The position numbers were made by a program, and so were the translations under genes. The notes below the pieces were generated by a model, which saw only the letters and a program-made list of their open reading frames with translations, searched no databases and was not told where the DNA came from. Of a DNA stretch of 64,000 bases, positions 27,382-36,292 are shown in pieces; position 1 is the first letter of the stretch; each line of letters opens with the position of its first letter. The stretch lies in contig NZ_JAHBAY010000001.1 in assembly GCF_018499875.1 (NCBI RefSeq), forward strand, positions 496,001 through 560,000. Reading direction: 5' to 3'. This DNA comes from Kineosporia corallincola. GTDB taxonomy: Bacteria; Actinomycetota; Actinomycetes; Actinomycetales; Kineosporiaceae.

Positions 27382-28748
27382 GCATCATGATCGTCGGGCT
27401 GTCGCACCGCACCGCACCGATCTCCCTGCTGGAACGCACCACCCTGACCGCCGAGGCGGCGTCCGGCCTGGTGGCCGGCCTGTGCCGGGGCGACCACGTC
27501 GCCGAGGCGATCGCGCTGGTCACCTGCAACCGGCTCGAGGTGTACGCGGACGTCAGCAAGTTCCACGGCGGGATCGGTGAGATCGGCGCCGGGCTGGCCG
27601 AGGCCACCGGGGTGCCGCTGGCCGAACTCACCGAGCACCTCTACGTGCACTACGAGAACGCCGCGGTCGCGCACCTGTTCCAGGTCACCTGCGGGCTGGA
27701 CTCGATGGCCGTGGGCGAGCAGCAGATCCTCGGCCAGGTGCGGGTGGCGCTGCGCGCCGCCCAGGCGGCCGGCTCGGCCGGGCGCACCATCGGCCACCTG
27801 GTGCAGAACGCGCTGCGGGTGGGCAAGCGCGTGCACTCCGAGACCACCCTCGACCGGGCCGCGCCCAGCCTGGTCGACGCCGGGCTGCGCAAGGCCGCCG
27901 AGGTGCTCGGCCCGCTGCCCGGACTGAACGTGCTGGTGCTGGGTGCCGGTGCGATGAGCGGTCTTTCGGTCGCCTCCGCGCACCGGGCGCAGGCCGGTTC
28001 GATCGCCGTGTGCAGCCGCACGCTGCCCCGCGCCCGGCGGCTGGCGGAGTCGGTCGACGGCACCCCGGTCCCGCTGGAGAACCTTCAAAACGCGCTGGCC
28101 GCCGCCGATCTGGTGATCGCCTGCGCCGGGGCCGGTGGCTACCTGGTCGACCTGGACGCCGCCGGGCGGGCCGCCGCGGCCCGTGGCGGCAGGCCCCAGG
28201 TGTACGTCGACCTGGCGCTGCCCCGCGACGTGCAGCCGGAGATCGCCGGCCTGCCGTCCACGCGGGTGTTCGACCTGGAGCACCTGGGTCAGATCCTCAC
28301 CGCCGGTGGCCTGAGCGAGGACCTCGCCGAGGCCCGGTCGATGGTCGAGGACGAGGTCGCGCTGTATCTCGCCGACCAGCGGGCCAAGGAGGTCGCCCCG
28401 ACCGTCGTGGCCCTGCGGGCGATGGCGCGCTCGGTGATGGAGGCCGAGCTCGGCCGGCTGTCCGGTCGGCTGGACGGCCTCGACCCGGACGTCTTCGCCG
28501 AACTGGAGCAGACCGTTCACCGGGTGGTGGAGAAACTGCTCCACCAGCCCACCGTGCGGGTGAAGGAACTCGCGGCAGCGCCGGGTGGCGACACCTACGC
28601 GGAGGCGCTGCGACTTCTGTTCAATCTCGGGCCGGCACCGGAGCCGAAAGCCGGTGAGCTTCCGGGGGTGGAGCTCGCCGTCCAGCTGGAGCAGGATTCG
28701 ATGTCCGACCTCTCCGCCCTGCTCGGCCGTACTGGAGGAGCCTCGTGA
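27378..28748 (+). CDS. hemA: Glutamyl-tRNA reductase
   Basis: HemA reduces glutamyl-tRNA to glutamate-1-semialdehyde, the first committed step of C5 heme synthesis. The 456-aa protein has the catalytic Cys50 in V-T-C-N-R-L-E-V-Y, the S-H-R-T-A-P motif near the N-terminus, the G-E-Q-Q-I-L-G-Q-V block, an NADPH Rossmann domain with V-L-G-A-G-A-M-S-G and a C-terminal helical dimerisation domain. The ATG at 27378 overlaps the rex stop (ATGA). Regulation by Rex follows from the operon. Confidence 0.95.
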   Translation: MSIMIVGLSHRTAPISLLERTTLTAEAASGLVAGLCRGDHVAEAIALVTCNRLEVYADVSKFHGGIGEIGAGLAEATGVPLAELTEHLYVHYENAAVAHLFQVTCGLDSMAVGEQQILGQVRVALRAAQAAGSAGRTIGHLVQNALRVGKRVHSETTLDRAAPSLVDAGLRKAAEVLGPLPGLNVLVLGAGAMSGLSVASAHRAQAGSIAVCSRTLPRARRLAESVDGTPVPLENLQNALAAADLVIACAGAGGYLVDLDAAGRAAAARGGRPQVYVDLALPRDVQPEIAGLPSTRVFDLEHLGQILTAGGLSEDLAEARSMVEDEVALYLADQRAKEVAPTVVALRAMARSVMEAELGRLSGRLDGLDPDVFAELEQTVHRVVEKLLHQPTVRVKELAAAPGGDTYAEALRLLFNLGPAPEPKAGELPGVELAVQLEQDSMSDLSALLGRTGGAS

Positions 28749-29815
28749 CCACGCTCAGCGACCTGTTCGCCACCACACCCGGCCTCGAGCAGCTGGAGAG
28801 TCTGCCCACGGTGCTGCGGCTGGGCACCCGCCGCAGCCTGCTGGCCCGCACCCAGTCGCGCTGGTTCGCCGACCGCCTGGTCACCGCGCTGTCGCTGGCG
28901 GTGCCCGGCCGGGAGTTCCGGGTGGACCTGGTCGAGGTGGTCACCAAGGGCGACATCACCCCGGGGCCGCTCCAGAGCATGGGTGGCACAGGCGTTTTCG
29001 TGTCGGCGCTGCGCGAGGCCGTGCTGCGCGGCGACTGCGACTTCGCCGTGCACTCGCTGAAAGACCTGCCCAACGCCCAGCCCGAGGGCCTGGTCCTGGC
29101 CAGCGTCCCGCGCCGGGAGTGCCCGGTCGACGTGCTGATCGCCCGTGACGACCTGGGTTTCGACGAGTTGCCGCCCGGCAGCGTCATCGGTACCGGGTCG
29201 CCCCGGCGCGCGGCCCAGCTGCGGGCCCTGCGCGACGACATCGAGGTGGTCGGCATCCGCGGCAACGTGGACACCCGGATCGCCAAGATCACCTCGGGCG
29301 AGGTCGACGCCGTGGTGCTCGCGCTGGCCGGGCTGCACCGCCTGGGCCGGCAGACCGAGGCCACCCACGTGTTCACCGAGGAGCAGATGCTGCCCGCCCC
29401 CGGACAGGGTGCCCTCGCGGTCGAGTGCGGTGCGGGGTCCACGGCGCTGCTGGCGGCGCTGCGGCTGGTGGACGACCGGCCCACCCGCGCCTGCGTGCTC
29501 GCCGAGCGGGCCCTGCTGGCCCGGCTGGAGGCGGGCTGCGCCGCCCCGGTGGGTGCCCTGGCCACGATCGAGACCGAGCACGGCCGGCAGACGCTGACGC
29601 TGACCGCGTTCGCCGGTTCGGTCGACGGCGAGAGGACCATCCGCCGCAGCGCGACGGTCCCGCTGGCCGACCCCCTGGCGGACGAGCCGGCCGCCACCAC
29701 CCTGGGCCGTGCGCTCGCCGGGCAGATGCTCGACGCCGGCGCCGCCCTCCTGATCCCTGTACCAGACCCCCTGCCGGCGGCCGACGAGGCCGTGGCAAGA
29801 GAAGGTGACTCGTGA
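28745..29815 (+). CDS. hemC: Hydroxymethylbilane synthase (porphobilinogen deaminase)
   Basis: HemC polymerises four porphobilinogens to hydroxymethylbilane. The 356-aa protein has the L-G-T-R-R-S-L-L-A-R start of the substrate domain, H-S-L-K-D-L-P, the G-T-G-S-P-R-R-A-A-Q-L motif, G-N-V-D-T-R and the dipyrromethane cofactor Cys265 in E-A-G-C-A-A-P-V-G. It carries about 25 extra residues before the conserved domain and a similar extension at the C-terminus. The GTG overlaps the hemA stop (GTGA) and the next gene repeats the arrangement. Confidence 0.95.
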   Translation: MTTLSDLFATTPGLEQLESLPTVLRLGTRRSLLARTQSRWFADRLVTALSLAVPGREFRVDLVEVVTKGDITPGPLQSMGGTGVFVSALREAVLRGDCDFAVHSLKDLPNAQPEGLVLASVPRRECPVDVLIARDDLGFDELPPGSVIGTGSPRRAAQLRALRDDIEVVGIRGNVDTRIAKITSGEVDAVVLALAGLHRLGRQTEATHVFTEEQMLPAPGQGALAVECGAGSTALLAALRLVDDRPTRACVLAERALLARLEAGCAAPVGALATIETEHGRQTLTLTAFAGSVDGERTIRRSATVPLADPLADEPAATTLGRALAGQMLDAGAALLIPVPDPLPAADEAVAREGDS

Positions 29816-31428
29816 CCTCGACCATCACCAGCAAGAAGGCGGTCCCCGGCGGCTACGTGGCCTTCGTCGGTGCCGGCCCCGGCGATGACGGCCTGCTCAC
29901 CCTGCGCGCCGTCGAGCGGCTCGGCGAGGCGGACGTCGTCGTCGTCGACCAGTTGCCCCGCGAGGCGGTCATCGCCCGCTACTGCCGTCCCGGCGTCGAG
30001 ATCCTGGACGCCGGTTTCGGCGAGGACGGCCAGCCGATGACCCGGGCGGCCCGGGCCAAGGTCGTGGTCACCGCGGCCAGGGCCGGTGCCCGCGTGGTCC
30101 GGCTGATGGACGGCGACCCGGCCACGTTCACCGGGCTGGCCGAGGAGATCCAGGCCTGCCGCAAGCAGTCGCTGCCGTTCGAGGTGGTGCCGGGCGTGTC
30201 CGCCGCCTCGGCCGTGCCCGCCTACGCGGGGGTCCCGCTGACCCCGGCCGGGGTCAACGGCCTGCACGTGGTGCACCCGCACGGTGTGGACGTGGACTGG
30301 AAGCTGCACGCCTCGGCGGGCACCACGGTGGTCGTGCTGGGCGCGGAGGAAGACATCGCCGGTGCCGCCGACGGCCTGCTGGAGGCGGGCCGCAAGGCGT
30401 CCACCCCGGTCGTGGTCACCGCCCACGGCACCACCACCCGGCAGCGTTCGGTCTCCTGTCAGCTCGGCGAGCTGGCTCCGGTGCTGGCCGCCGCCAAGCT
30501 GGACAAGCCGATGACCGCGGTGATCGGCGAGGCCGCGGGCATGCGCGACAAGGCGTCGTGGTTCGAGACCAAGCCGCTGTTCGGCTGGCGCGTGCTGGTG
30601 CCGCGCACCAAGCAGCAGGCGGGCGGCATCGTGAAGGAGCTGGCCGACCACGGTGCCACCGCCCAGGTGGTGCCGACCATCTCGGTCGAGCCGCCGCGCA
30701 CGCCGCACCAGATGGAGAAGGCGGTCAAGGGCCTGGTCACCGGCCGCTACGAGTGGATCGGCTTCACCAGCGTCAACGCCGTGCGCGCGGTGCGGGAGAA
30801 GTTCGAGGAGTTCGGCCTGGACGCCCGGGCCTTCGCCGGGCTGAAGGTCGCCGCCGTGGGCGGGGTCACCGCCGCCGCGCTGCGCGACTGGGGCATCGAG
30901 CCCGACCTGATGCCGGCCGAGAACCAGTCCGCGCTCGGCCTGCTGGAGTGCTGGCCGCCCTACGACGAGGTGCTCGACCCGATCAACCGGGTGTTCCTGC
31001 CGCGCGCCGACATCGCCACCGACACCCTGGTGGCCGGGCTGGAGCAGAACGGCTGGGAGGTGGACGACGTCACCGCCTACCGCACCGTGCGGGCCGCCCC
31101 GCCGCCGGCCGAGACCCGCGAGGCGATCAAGAGCGGGCACTTCGACGCGGTCGTCTTCACCTCCAGCTCCACCGTGCGCAACCTGGTCGGCATCGCCGGC
31201 AAGCCGCACGCCACCACGGTGGTGGCCTGCATCGGGCCGCAGACCGCGAAGACCGCCGAGGAGCACGGCCTGCGGGTCGACGTGCTGGCCGCCGAGCCGA
31301 GCGCGGACGCCCTGGTGGACGCCCTCGCCGAGTACGGTGCGGGATTGCGGCTGAGCGCCGACGAGGCGGGCGAGCCGGTGCTGCGCCCGAGCCAGCGCAA
31401 GGGATCCACGAGGAGGAGCGCGAAGTGA
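29812..31428 (+). CDS. hemD: Bifunctional uroporphyrinogen-III C-methyltransferase/synthase
   Basis: A 538-aa fusion. The N-terminal 250 residues are a SUMT (CobA/CysG-A) domain: [32 protein letters not shown]. In SUMT the usual glycine-rich block reads G-D-P-F-V-F-G-R-G; here it reads G-D-P-A-T-F-T-G, a change also recalled for the actinobacterial fusions, so methylation activity is uncertain. Residues about 265-510 are HemD ([25 protein letters not shown]). It makes uroporphyrinogen III, branch point to heme, siroheme and B12. The GTG overlaps the hemC stop by 4 bp. Confidence 0.9.
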   Translation: MTSTITSKKAVPGGYVAFVGAGPGDDGLLTLRAVERLGEADVVVVDQLPREAVIARYCRPGVEILDAGFGEDGQPMTRAARAKVVVTAARAGARVVRLMDGDPATFTGLAEEIQACRKQSLPFEVVPGVSAASAVPAYAGVPLTPAGVNGLHVVHPHGVDVDWKLHASAGTTVVVLGAEEDIAGAADGLLEAGRKASTPVVVTAHGTTTRQRSVSCQLGELAPVLAAAKLDKPMTAVIGEAAGMRDKASWFETKPLFGWRVLVPRTKQQAGGIVKELADHGATAQVVPTISVEPPRTPHQMEKAVKGLVTGRYEWIGFTSVNAVRAVREKFEEFGLDARAFAGLKVAAVGGVTAAALRDWGIEPDLMPAENQSALGLLECWPPYDEVLDPINRVFLPRADIATDTLVAGLEQNGWEVDDVTAYRTVRAAPPPAETREAIKSGHFDAVVFTSSSTVRNLVGIAGKPHATTVVACIGPQTAKTAEEHGLRVDVLAAEPSADALVDALAEYGAGLRLSADEAGEPVLRPSQRKGSTRRSAK

Positions 31429-32414
31429 CGAGCTTCCCGAGCAGCAGGCCGCGGCGGCTGCGGGTGAACCCCGCGGTGCGCCGTCTGGTGGCCGAGAACC
31501 GGCTGCACCCGGCCGAACTCGTGCTGCCGGTGTTCGTTCGGGAAGGGCTGTCCGAGCCCCAGCCGCTCAGCTCGATGCCGGGTGTGTACCAGCACACCCG
31601 CGACTCGCTGCGCAAGGCCGCCGCCGAGGCCGCCGGGCTGGGGCTGGGCGGGATCATGCTGTTCGGCGTCCCGGAACAGAAGGACGCCGTGGGGTCGGGT
31701 GCCACCGACCCGGACGGCATCCTGAACCTGGCCGTCGCCGACGTGCGCGCGGAGGTCGGTGACGATCTCGTGGTGATGGGTGACCTCTGCCTCGACGAGT
31801 TCACCGACCACGGGCACTGCGGCGTGCTGACCCCCGAGGGGGTGGTCGACAACGACGCCACGCTGCTGCGCTACGCCGACATGGGCGTGGCGATGGCCCA
31901 GGCGGGTGCCCACATGGTCGGCCCCAGCGGGATGATGGACGGTCAGGTCGCCGCGGTGCGGAAGGCCCTGGACGAGAACGGTTTCGCCGAGAACGTCTCG
32001 ATCCTGGCGTATGCCGCCAAGTACGCCTCGGCGTTCTACGGGCCGTTCCGCGAGGCGGTGAACTCCAGCCTCCAGGGTGACCGCCGCACCTACCAGCAAG
32101 ACCCGGCCAACGCGCAGGAGTCGCTGCGCGAGGTGGAGCTCGACCTGGCCGAGGGCGCCGACCTGGTGATGGTGAAGCCGGCGATGAGCTATCTCGACGT
32201 GGTCGCCCGGGTGGCCGACCGGTTCGAGGTTCCGGTTGCGGCGTACCAGATCTCGGGTGAGTACTCGATGATCGAGGCGGCCGCCGCGAACGGCTGGATC
32301 GACCGGGAGCGGGCGATCCTGGAGTCCCTGCTGTCGATCCGCCGGGCCGGCGCGTCGATCATCCTCACCTACTGGGCCGCCGAGGTGGCGAAAACCCTCC
32401 GGGAGCAGGGCTGA
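31425..32414 (+). CDS. hemB: Delta-aminolevulinic acid dehydratase (porphobilinogen synthase)
   Basis: HemB condenses two ALA molecules to porphobilinogen. The 329-aa protein has both active-site lysines ([12 protein letters not shown] and V-K-P-A-M-S-Y-L-D). The metal loop reads [14 protein letters not shown]: two of the three zinc Cys remain and the middle one is Asp, the pattern usual in actinobacteria and suggesting a Mg- or K-assisted rather than a classical zinc enzyme. The GTG at 31425 overlaps the hemD stop and has AGGAGGAG just upstream. It ends the coupled rex-hem chain. Confidence 0.95.
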   Translation: MTSFPSSRPRRLRVNPAVRRLVAENRLHPAELVLPVFVREGLSEPQPLSSMPGVYQHTRDSLRKAAAEAAGLGLGGIMLFGVPEQKDAVGSGATDPDGILNLAVADVRAEVGDDLVVMGDLCLDEFTDHGHCGVLTPEGVVDNDATLLRYADMGVAMAQAGAHMVGPSGMMDGQVAAVRKALDENGFAENVSILAYAAKYASAFYGPFREAVNSSLQGDRRTYQQDPANAQESLREVELDLAEGADLVMVKPAMSYLDVVARVADRFEVPVAAYQISGEYSMIEAAAANGWIDRERAILESLLSIRRAGASIILTYWAAEVAKTLREQG

Positions 32415-32559
32415 GGCCCTACCCAACGTCACCGTCGGCCGCCGGGTTTCACCCTCCCGGCCCCTCCTGGCACTACTCCGCCCGCCGATCGGGAGGGTGC
32501 GGGCCGAATCCTGAGGCCTGCTTGATCCTCAAGGTTCGGCAAGTTCTCCGGGAGGGGCG

Positions 32560-32766
32560 ATGAGTGTAGGAACAGTGAGCAACCAGTACGCCTACGTGGG
32601 CAACGGAGGCGTCGACGTGCTCCAGACCATGCAGGCGCTCGCCCAGCGCCAGGCGTCCCGCGCCCTGGCGCAGCGCGCGGCCGACGCGGCCATGGTGGCG
32701 GCGCAGGCGGCGCAGATGGCGGCCCTCCAGGCGATCGGTGCGGGCCGGGTGGACCTGTACCTCTGA
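32560..32766 (+). CDS. Small Ala/Gln-rich helical protein between hemB and hemL
   Basis: A 68-aa protein with a good GGGAGGGGCG ribosome-binding site before the ATG at 32560. Residues about 18-60 are a long amphipathic helix, rich in Ala, Gln and Met (L-Q-T-M-Q-A-L-A-Q-R-Q-A-S-R-A, A-M-V-A-A-Q-A-A-Q-M-A-A-L-Q), ending in G-R-V-D-L-Y-L. No family is firmly recognised; in size and in its short C-terminal strand it faintly recalls the YjfB putative motility proteins. A CCGGCG-N6-CGCCGG hairpin with a run of A follows (32768-32789). It is not part of the 4-bp-overlap chain. Confidence 0.6.
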   Translation: MSVGTVSNQYAYVGNGGVDVLQTMQALAQRQASRALAQRAADAAMVAAQAAQMAALQAIGAGRVDLYL

Positions 32767-32767
32767 C

Positions 32768-32789
32768 CCGGCGCTGATTCGCCGGAAAA
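32768..32789 (+). terminator. Short hairpin after the small protein gene
   Basis: CCGGCG (32768-32773) pairs with CGCCGG (32780-32785), followed by AAAA; weak as an intrinsic terminator. Confidence 0.35.
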
Positions 32790-32848
32790 CCCAGGGCCGG
32801 AAGACCCCCAGTCGCTGACACCACCGCCGGAGCTGGGACACTGCACTG

Positions 32849-34183
32849 GTGACAGACGTCAGTGGGGTTTACCCGGCCGACGCTCCCGCCTCGCAGGCGC
32901 TGTTCGATCGCGCCTCCGCCGTGACACCCGGCGGCGTGAACTCCCCGGTGCGTGCCTTCCGCGCCGTCGGGGGCACGCCGCGGTTCATGGTCCGGGGTGA
33001 GGGGCCGTATCTCTTCGATGCCGACGGGCGGCGTTACGTCGACCTGGTCTGCTCCTGGGGTCCGATGATCCTCGGGCACCAGCACCCGGCGGTGATGGAC
33101 GCCGTCCGTGCGGCTACGGCGAACGGGTTCTCGTTCGGCACGCCGACCGAGGGCGAGGTCGCGCTCGCGGAGGAGATCGTCGCCCGGGTGGCGCCGGTCG
33201 AGCAGGTGCGCCTGGTCTCCAGCGGCACCGAGGCCACGATGAGCGCCATCCGCCTGGCCCGCGGATTCACCGGCCGCAGCAAGATCGTGAAGTTCGCGGG
33301 CTGCTACCACGGCCACGTCGACAGCCTGCTGGCCGCCGCCGGATCGGGCGTCGCCACCTTCGCCCTGCCGGACACGCCCGGGGTCACCGGTGCCGCGGCC
33401 GCCGACACGATCGTCCTGCCGTACAACGACGCCGAGGCGCTGGCCACGGTCTTCGAGACCGACGGCGACCAGATCGCCGCCGTGATCACCGAGGCCGCCG
33501 CCGGCAACATGGGCGTGGTCCCGCCCAGCCGCGAGTTCGAGACCGCCCTGCGCGACCTCACCCGGCTGCACGGCGCACTGCTGGTCTCCGACGAGGTGAT
33601 GACCGGCTTCCGGGTGTCGAAGGCGGGCTGGCACGGCCTGGGTTCGGGCGACGATGGGGCACCCGACCTGTTCACCTTCGGCAAGGTGATGGGCGGTGGG
33701 TTCCCGGCCGCGGCCTTCGGCGGGCGCGCCGACGTGATGGCCCACCTGGCGCCGTCCGGCCCGGTGTACCAGGCCGGCACGCTGTCGGGTAACCCGGTGG
33801 CCACCGCGGCCGGCCTGGCCACGCTGCGCAACTGCACCGACGACGTCTACGCTCACCTGCTCGCGCAGTCCGGCAAGCTGGCCTACGCGGTGCGCGACGC
33901 GCTGAACGCCGAGGGCGTGCCGCACCTGATTCAGTCCGCCGGCTCGATGTTCAGCGTGTTCTTCACCGGCCTGACCGCGGTGACGAACTACGACGAGGCC
34001 CGGCAGCAGAACCTGCCGGCGTTCGCCGGGTTCTTCCACTCCATGCTGGCCCAGGGCGTGTACCTGCCGCCCAGCGCGTTCGAGTCCTGGTTCCTGTCCG
34101 CGGCGCACGACGACACGGTGCTGGACCAGGTGGTCTCCGCGCTGCCCGCGGCGGCCAAAGAGGCTGCGAGGATGGCTCAGTGA
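32849..34183 (+). CDS. hemL: Glutamate-1-semialdehyde 2,1-aminomutase
   Basis: HemL isomerises glutamate-1-semialdehyde to 5-aminolevulinate, the step after HemA. The 444-aa class III aminotransferase has [12 protein letters not shown] near the start, [21 protein letters not shown] and the PLP lysine K279 in [10 protein letters not shown]. The GTG at 32849 fits the family. hemL heads a second operon with a phosphatase and the cytochrome c maturation genes; the phosphatase start overlaps its stop by 4 bp (GTGA). Confidence 0.95.
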   Translation: MTDVSGVYPADAPASQALFDRASAVTPGGVNSPVRAFRAVGGTPRFMVRGEGPYLFDADGRRYVDLVCSWGPMILGHQHPAVMDAVRAATANGFSFGTPTEGEVALAEEIVARVAPVEQVRLVSSGTEATMSAIRLARGFTGRSKIVKFAGCYHGHVDSLLAAAGSGVATFALPDTPGVTGAAAADTIVLPYNDAEALATVFETDGDQIAAVITEAAAGNMGVVPPSREFETALRDLTRLHGALLVSDEVMTGFRVSKAGWHGLGSGDDGAPDLFTFGKVMGGGFPAAAFGGRADVMAHLAPSGPVYQAGTLSGNPVATAAGLATLRNCTDDVYAHLLAQSGKLAYAVRDALNAEGVPHLIQSAGSMFSVFFTGLTAVTNYDEARQQNLPAFAGFFHSMLAQGVYLPPSAFESWFLSAAHDDTVLDQVVSALPAAAKEAARMAQ

Positions 34184-34977
34184 CCAGCCAGGAGCACCCG
34201 CCCAGCGGGGAGAGCGCGACACCGCCCAGCAATCAGGAACTGATCCACCCCGACGTGCCGCCCGCACCGGACCACCTGCCCCCGGTCGACCCGGCCGTGA
34301 ACGCGGGCACGGTGCGCCAGCCGGCCGGCGACGAGGCCAACCACCGCACCGTCGTGCACCTGCTGCGGCACGGTGAGGTGTACAACCCGCAGGGCATCTT
34401 CTACGGCCGGCTGCCCGGTTTCCGGCTGTCCGACCTGGGCGAGCGGATGGCCGAGCGGGCCGCCGGCTACTTCGCCACGCGCGACGTGGTGCTGGTGATC
34501 GGCTCCCCGATGGAGCGGGCCCAGCAGACCGCCGCGCCGGTGGCCGCCGCGCACGGCCTGGAGGTCGGCCTGGACCCGCGAATCACCGAGGGCACCAGCG
34601 TCTTCCAGGGCCTGACCTTCGGTGTGGGCGACGGCTCGCTGCGCCACCCGCAGCACTGGTGGCACCTGCGCAACCCGTTCCGGCCGTCCTGGGGCGAGCC
34701 GTACGAGCAGGTGGCCGCGCGCATGCTGGCCGGTGCCGCGGACGCCCGGGACAAGGCCCAGGGCCACGAGGCGGTGCTGGTGAGCCACCAGCTGCCGATC
34801 TGGATGGCCCGGCTCAAGGTCGAGAACCGCCGCCTCTGGCACGATCCGCGCAAGCGGGAGTGCTCGCTGGCCTCCGTCACCTCGATCACCTACCACGACG
34901 ACCAGGTGGTCTCGGTGGCCTACACCGAACCGTCGCGGGACCTTCTGCCCGGTGCACAGAAAATTGCGGGAGCCTGA
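34180..34977 (+). CDS. Histidine phosphatase (phosphoglycerate-mutase-like)
   Basis: A 265-aa member of the histidine-phosphatase superfamily. The catalytic R-H-G lies at 63-65 in H-L-L-R-H-G-E; the second His is in V-L-V-S-H-Q-L-P. Residues 1-50 are a Pro-rich, poorly conserved extension. M. tuberculosis Rv0525 occupies the same position between hemL and the thioredoxin-like gene. The substrate is unknown; family members act on small phosphorylated metabolites. The next gene starts 5 bp after the stop. Confidence 0.88.
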   Translation: MTSQEHPPSGESATPPSNQELIHPDVPPAPDHLPPVDPAVNAGTVRQPAGDEANHRTVVHLLRHGEVYNPQGIFYGRLPGFRLSDLGERMAERAAGYFATRDVVLVIGSPMERAQQTAAPVAAAHGLEVGLDPRITEGTSVFQGLTFGVGDGSLRHPQHWWHLRNPFRPSWGEPYEQVAARMLAGAADARDKAQGHEAVLVSHQLPIWMARLKVENRRLWHDPRKRECSLASVTSITYHDDQVVSVAYTEPSRDLLPGAQKIAGA

Positions 34978-34982
34978 GGTCC

Positions 34983-35558
34983 ATGTTTTCGCAAGGACGT
35001 CGCCGGGCCGTGCCCGCGGCCCTGGCCGTCGCGGCTCTGCTGACGGTGGCCGGCTGCTCGGGATCCTCGTCGTCCGACGGCACCTCGGTCGACGGCGGGG
35101 CCCTTCAGGTCATCCCCGCCGCCGACCGCAAGGCGCCGATCGAGATGTCGGGCACAACGGTGGACGGCGAGAAGCTGGACATCTCCACCCTGCGCGGTAA
35201 GCCGCTGGTGATGAACGTCTGGGGTTCCTGGTGCGGCCCGTGCCGCACCGAGGCCCCGGCGCTCCAGGCGGCCTACGAAGAGCTCGGCGACAGCACCAGT
35301 TTCGTCGGGATCGCCTTCCGCGACACCGAGACCGGTGCCAAGACCCACGAGAAGGAATTCGGGATCACCTACCCGAGTCTGTTCGACGAGGGCAGCCTGC
35401 TGCTCAACCTGAACGGTGCGGTCACCTCCCAGTCCATCCCGGTCACCCTGATCCTCGACGAGCAGGGCCGGATCGCCGGCCGCTACGTCGGCACGGTCAC
35501 CAAGGTGACGCTGATGGACCTGGTCGAAGACGTCGAGAAAAGTTCGGAAGCGGCATGA
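34983..35558 (+). CDS. resA: TlpA/ResA-type thiol-disulfide lipoprotein
   Basis: A 191-aa exported thioredoxin-fold lipoprotein. The signal peptide (R-R-R then A-L-A-V-A-A-L-L-T-V-A-G) ends at lipobox Cys25. The redox motif is W-C-G-P-C (Cys84, Cys87), and the cis-Pro region reads S-I-P-V-T-L-I-L-D. In System II maturation such a protein keeps apocytochrome c cysteines reduced for heme attachment and is itself reduced through CcdA, encoded next with a 4-bp ATGA overlap. The start ATG at 34983 follows GGGAGCCTGAGG. Confidence 0.9.
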   Translation: MFSQGRRRAVPAALAVAALLTVAGCSGSSSSDGTSVDGGALQVIPAADRKAPIEMSGTTVDGEKLDISTLRGKPLVMNVWGSWCGPCRTEAPALQAAYEELGDSTSFVGIAFRDTETGAKTHEKEFGITYPSLFDEGSLLLNLNGAVTSQSIPVTLILDEQGRIAGRYVGTVTKVTLMDLVEDVEKSSEAA

Positions 35559-36292
35559 CCGGCACGGTGATGAACGGGCCGCTGCTGGTGGCCGTCCCGA
35601 TCGCGGTCCTGGCCGGGCTGGTCTCCTTCGCCTCCCCCTGCGTGCTGCCGCTGGTGCCCGGCTACCTGGGTTACGTCACCGGCCTCACCGGGGAAGACCT
35701 GGAGCAGCAGCGCCGCGGCCGGATGGTGCTCGGCGTCAGCCTCTTCATCGCCGGCTTCACCGCCGTCTACGTCACGATGGGCTGGATCGCGGGGGCCCTG
35801 GGCCGCTCGCTGATGGAGTACAACGACACCATCACCCGGGTGCTCGGCGCCGTGGTGATCGTGCTCGGCCTGGTGTTCGCCGGGTTCGTGCCGAAGCTCG
35901 GGTCGATGGAGAAGCGGATGAGCATCCGCCCGGCCGCCGGCCTGCTCGGGGCGCCGCTGCTGGGCGTGGTGTTCGGCCTCGGCTGGACCCCGTGCATCGG
36001 CCCCACGCTGACCGCGATCGTGTCGATGTCGAGCGGCTTCGGTGACGCGAAACGTGGTGGGCTGCTGGCCTTCGCCTACTGCGTCGGGCTGGGCCTGCCG
36101 TTCCTGCTGGCCGCCCTGGCCTACCGGCGCGCGATGTCGGCGTTCGGCGTGCTGCGCCGGCACCGGGTGGCGATCACCCGCTTCGGTGGCGCGATGCTGG
36201 TGCTGATCGGCGTGCTGCTGGTCTCCGGCCTGTGGGGGCAGCTGATCGCCCACAGCCAGGGATTCATCGGCGGTTTCGAGCTGGCGATCTGA
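35555..36292 (+). CDS. ccdA: Cytochrome c biogenesis protein CcdA
   Basis: CcdA carries electrons across the membrane from cytosolic thioredoxin to ResA. The 245-aa protein has six predicted membrane helices and the two redox cysteines in S-F-A-S-P-C-V-L-P-L and G-W-T-P-C-I-G-P. The ATG overlaps the resA stop, and its own TGA shares one base with the resB ATG, so translation is coupled throughout. Confidence 0.93.
   Translation: MTGTVMNGPLLVAVPIAVLAGLVSFASPCVLPLVPGYLGYVTGLTGEDLEQQRRGRMVLGVSLFIAGFTAVYVTMGWIAGALGRSLMEYNDTITRVLGAVVIVLGLVFAGFVPKLGSMEKRMSIRPAAGLLGAPLLGVVFGLGWTPCIGPTLTAIVSMSSGFGDAKRGGLLAFAYCVGLGLPFLLAALAYRRAMSAFGVLRRHRVAITRFGGAMLVLIGVLLVSGLWGQLIAHSQGFIGGFELAI

Noticed and set aside
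28621-31266. Large antisense open frame across hemC and hemD
   Set aside because: Shadow of GC-rich coding; no motifs, and it would overlap three well-supported heme genes.
32450-32499. Terminator after hemB (CACCCTCCCG and its complement)
   Set aside because: The arms are perfect, but the 30-nt loop is long and no T-tract follows; too weak to list.
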